Assembly: GCA_003505905.1 (NCBI GenBank)
Contig: DNXM01000199.1
Span: 1-7,032, forward strand
Source: Oscillospiraceae bacterium
GTDB lineage: Bacteria; Bacillota; Clostridia; Oscillospirales; Acutalibacteraceae
Reading direction: 5' to 3'
DNA length: 7,032 nucleotides
Below the pieces are notes generated by a model. That model ran no database searches. It saw nothing but the letters and a program-made list of their open reading frames with translations, and had not been told where the DNA came from. Positions within the stretch are counted from its first letter, which is position 1. Each line of letters begins with the position of its first letter. Below, piece by piece: positions 4,572-7,032 of this stretch. The translations under genes and the position numbers were made by a program.

Positions 4572-7032
4572 ATGTTGAAAAAGAATAACCGCCTTGTTGC
4601 TGCCGCCAATCGCAATAAATATTCTCTTTTGGCGTTTGCGGCCTCTGCATTCATCATGGTCATTGTCTACTATTGCTTCAATGTGATACCGTTTGGCGAT
4701 ATGACCGTTTTGCGCATGGACTTGTATCATCAATACGGTCCGCTTTTTGCGGAGCTGTATGACCGCATTACCCAAGGAAAAAGCCTGCTTTATTCTTGGA
4801 ACTCGGGTCTCGGTTCCTCGTTCCTCGGCAACTTCAGCAACTACCTCGCCAGCCCAACTGCGCTGTTCATGTTGCTGTTGGGGCACGAGAATATGCCGGA
4901 AGCCATTTCGCTGATGATTTTATTCAAGGCATCCTTTGCCAGCGCATTTTTCTCGTATTATTTAAGAAAAACGCTCAAAAAGGACGATTTCACAATTTCG
5001 GCATTCGGCGTCCTGTATTCGTTCTGCGGATTTTTCATTGCTTATTACTGGAATATCATGTGGATTGATGCATTTGCTGTTTTTCCGCTTGTGATGTATG
5101 GCTTGGAGTGCCTTGTTTACAACGGTAAGTGGCGCACCTATCTGTTTTCGCTCGCCTTTGTCATGGTCAGCAACTATTACATGGCTTACATCATTTGTGT
5201 TTTTTCCGTGTTGTATTTTGCCATGTGCTATATCACACGCTACACGCTCACCACAAAATTCACCAAAAAGATTTTTTTGGATGCGGACGGAAACGAGCTT
5301 AAAGGCAGAAGAATGAGAAAAGCCAATCGAGGATTGCGCAATTCCCGCTTTCTGGTTACAGTCTTCCGCTTCGCATTGGCATCCTTGGGTGCAGGCGCAC
5401 TGTCTGCTTTCCTGCTCATACCAACCTATTTCATCTTAAAAGGCTGTTCCGCCACCTCGGGCAGTTTTCCGAGCGAGGTGAAAACCTATTTCAATATTCT
5501 TGATTTTATTGCCAATCACTTCACATCATTAGAACCGACCATCCGCAGCAGCGGTGACGATGTGCTCCCGAACATTTTCTGCGGTGCCATCACCGTTATG
5601 CTCGCACCGCTTTATCTGTATTCCAAGCACTACACTCTTTGGGAAAAAGCAGGCTATGTCGGCGCTTTGGCAACCCTTTTTATCAGCTTTAACACGAACA
5701 TTCTCAACTATGCATGGCACGGCTTCCATTTCCCGAATGATTTGCCCTACCGTTTTTCGTTTGTTTATTGCTTTATTCTCTTGGTCATGGCTTATAAGGC
5801 TTTGATTCACATTAAGGATTACAGCCCGAGAATGCTTTTGACGGTCGGCATTATCACCATGTCATTTGTTGCCGTCATTCAAAAAGTTCAATCAAAAAAT
5901 GTCACAGAGGATACGGTTATCATCACCCTCGCTTTTGTTGCATTTTATACCTTTGTGCTTGTGCTGATGCGCAGCGGAAAATATCAAAGAAGCGCAATGG
6001 CTCTGCTCCTGCTTTGCGGCGTTGTGTCGGAGATTGCCATCGGCAACACCTCCCATTATCAAATGCAGCAGGCAAAGACCTACTATACAAGCGATTATCA
6101 GGATTTTCAAAGCATCAAATCCGCCTTGGATAAGCGTGAAACAAACAGCCACTACCGCATGGAATTAACCGATTTGCGTGCCCGAATGGATCCCTCGTGG
6201 TACAACTACAACGGCATTTCCGTGTTCTCTTCCATGGCTTATGAATCAACCTCCAATCTTATTCATTACCTTGGTGTGGACGGCAATTTTATCAACAGCT
6301 ATACCAACAACGGCTATCAAACACCGGTGTTCAACATGATGACATCCCTCAAATATATTGTGGATAACACCACTTCAACGCCCAAGCAGAGTGAAAAGCT
6401 TTACACCTATGTCGGCGAAAGCGCCGAGAAAAAATTTGTCGCCTACCAAAACAATTACTGTTTAAACATCGGCTATTGCGTCAATTCCGATGTTTTGGAT
6501 TGGAATTACGATTATCCCGACCCATTCGCCGTTCAAAACGATTATTTTGAAAAAGCAACCGGGATTGATACTTTGTTCACGCAAGTTCAAATTGACGATT
6601 TCCTCTATGACGGTGTCGATGAAATTCCGATGGGCTATGATACCGGTGAAATCAACTACACCTGCGTCAATCCGGAGGATTCCTCATTGACTGCGGTTTA
6701 TAACATTGACGAAAGCAAGGATTACTACCTGTATTTGGATTTCGGCGATTTTGAGAATGTTACGATTGAATATGATGATGTTGCTTATTCGCATGATTTC
6801 GACAGCGAGCATATGGTCGGAATTGGTCACATTGAGGCTGGTACAACCTTAACGGTTCAGATGCCGTTTGAAAGCGACGCTCCGACCTCCGGCGAAATCA
6901 AGCTCCTGCTCTGTTCCATGGATATGGAAAAGTTTGAAAAAGGCTACAAAATACTGAAAAACGGCGAGCTGAATGTCACGACATTCACGGATACCGACAT
7001 CCAAGGTACCGTCCATGCAAGCGAAGACTGTT
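4572..7032 (+). CDS. YfhO-family polytopic membrane protein, probable GT-C-type glycosyltransferase, cut by window edge
   Basis: At least 820 codons in one open frame; no stop is reached at the right edge. Family members are about 860 residues. B. subtilis YfhO is needed for lipoteichoic acid glycosylation, using a lipid-linked sugar made by a partner enzyme, so a role in modifying envelope polymers outside the membrane is inferred. The first membrane helix is at about 17-38. An extracellular loop holds RMDLYHQYGP (48-57) and YSWNSGLGSSFLGNFSNYL (74-92), the family's hallmark region, with D50 a candidate catalytic acid. About a dozen helices run to residue 490, interrupted by a basic cytoplasmic loop (227-260). 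WHGFHFPNDLPYRFSF (382-397) is a second conserved block. The rest (491 onward) is a polar, aromatic- and aspartate-rich extracellular domain. The ATG at 4572 has GGAGG at 4557-4561; a TTG at 4569 is an alternative. The sugar and acceptor cannot be told from sequence. Confidence 0.92.
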   Translation, partial: MLKKNNRLVAAANRNKYSLLAFAASAFIMVIVYYCFNVIPFGDMTVLRMDLYHQYGPLFAELYDRITQGKSLLYSWNSGLGSSFLGNFSNYLASPTALFMLLLGHENMPEAISLMILFKASFASAFFSYYLRKTLKKDDFTISAFGVLYSFCGFFIAYYWNIMWIDAFAVFPLVMYGLECLVYNGKWRTYLFSLAFVMVSNYYMAYIICVFSVLYFAMCYITRYTLTTKFTKKIFLDADGNELKGRRMRKANRGLRNSRFLVTVFRFALASLGAGALSAFLLIPTYFILKGCSATSGSFPSEVKTYFNILDFIANHFTSLEPTIRSSGDDVLPNIFCGAITVMLAPLYLYSKHYTLWEKAGYVGALATLFISFNTNILNYAWHGFHFPNDLPYRFSFVYCFILLVMAYKALIHIKDYSPRMLLTVGIITMSFVAVIQKVQSKNVTEDTVIITLAFVAFYTFVLVLMRSGKYQRSAMALLLLCGVVSEIAIGNTSHYQMQQAKTYYTSDYQDFQSIKSALDKRETNSHYRMELTDLRARMDPSWYNYNGISVFSSMAYESTSNLIHYLGVDGNFINSYTNNGYQTPVFNMMTSLKYIVDNTTSTPKQSEKLYTYVGESAEKKFVAYQNNYCLNIGYCVNSDVLDWNYDYPDPFAVQNDYFEKATGIDTLFTQVQIDDFLYDGVDEIPMGYDTGEINYTCVNPEDSSLTAVYNIDESKDYYLYLDFGDFENVTIEYDDVAYSHDFDSEHMVGIGHIEAGTTLTVQMPFESDAPTSGEIKLLLCSMDMEKFEKGYKILKNGELNVTTFTDTDIQGTVHASEDC

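Noticed and set aside
4539..4886. A 115-residue minus-strand open frame across the intergenic region
   Set aside because: It is antisense to the yfhO-family gene, its Gln/His/Arg-rich composition is that of a shadow, and it would read over both promoters.
5529..6152. Minus-strand open frames within the yfhO-family gene (5529-5810 and 5892-6152)
   Set aside because: They are antisense to a long, well-supported coding frame and have no recognisable protein features.
1..7032. A novel defence, mobile or RNA-based system
   Set aside because: Every stretch is accounted for by the spoIIIA operon, one short intergenic region and one YfhO-family gene. No repeats with spacers, integrase or transposase, toxin-antitoxin pair, or structured RNA leader was seen.

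Overview
The window comes from an endospore-forming Firmicute. Nearly the whole left half is a spoIIIA operon, which occurs only in spore formers. The short genes, the diverged proteins (a 377-residue SpoIIIAE, a 180-residue SpoIIIAG) and the moderate base composition suggest Clostridia rather than Bacillus, possibly an Oscillospiraceae-type gut lineage. That placement is inference; no rRNA or other phylogenetic marker is present.

Positions 1-4430, minus strand: spoIIIAA, AB, AC, AD, AE, AF, AG and the start of AH lie in the canonical order and read right to left. The genes are packed with overlaps or gaps of 17 nt or less, so they should form one transcript. Together they encode the SpoIIIA side of the mother-cell-to-forespore channel (the 'feeding tube'). 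SpoIIIAA is a secretion-type ATPase. AB, AC, AD and AE are membrane components. AF, AG and AH carry periplasm-like, ring-building domains. AH normally docks to a forespore protein (SpoIIQ or an equivalent), which is not in this window. AH is cut by the left edge after about 74 codons.

Positions 4431-4571: a 141-nt divergent intergenic region. On the minus strand it holds a sigma-E-like promoter (TCATAGT, 14 nt, CATATGGA) about 35 nt upstream of the spoIIIAA start. On the plus strand it holds a sigma-A-like promoter (TTGAAA, 17 nt, TATTAT) about 30 nt upstream of the next gene. The two elements are adjacent but do not overlap.

Positions 4572-7032, plus strand: one uninterrupted frame of at least 820 codons, running off the right edge, encodes a YfhO-family polytopic membrane protein. 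This is a GT-C-like family linked to glycosylation of lipoteichoic acid and other cell-envelope polymers. It is the largest gene here.

I see no mobile element, CRISPR array, tRNA, rRNA or defence system, and no clearly new system. The points most worth checking are the long spoIIIAA/spoIIIAB overlap (a possible readthrough or frameshift), the non-ATG start of spoIIIAB, the 32-nt AF/AG overlap with a strong embedded ribosome binding site, and the two divergent promoters.
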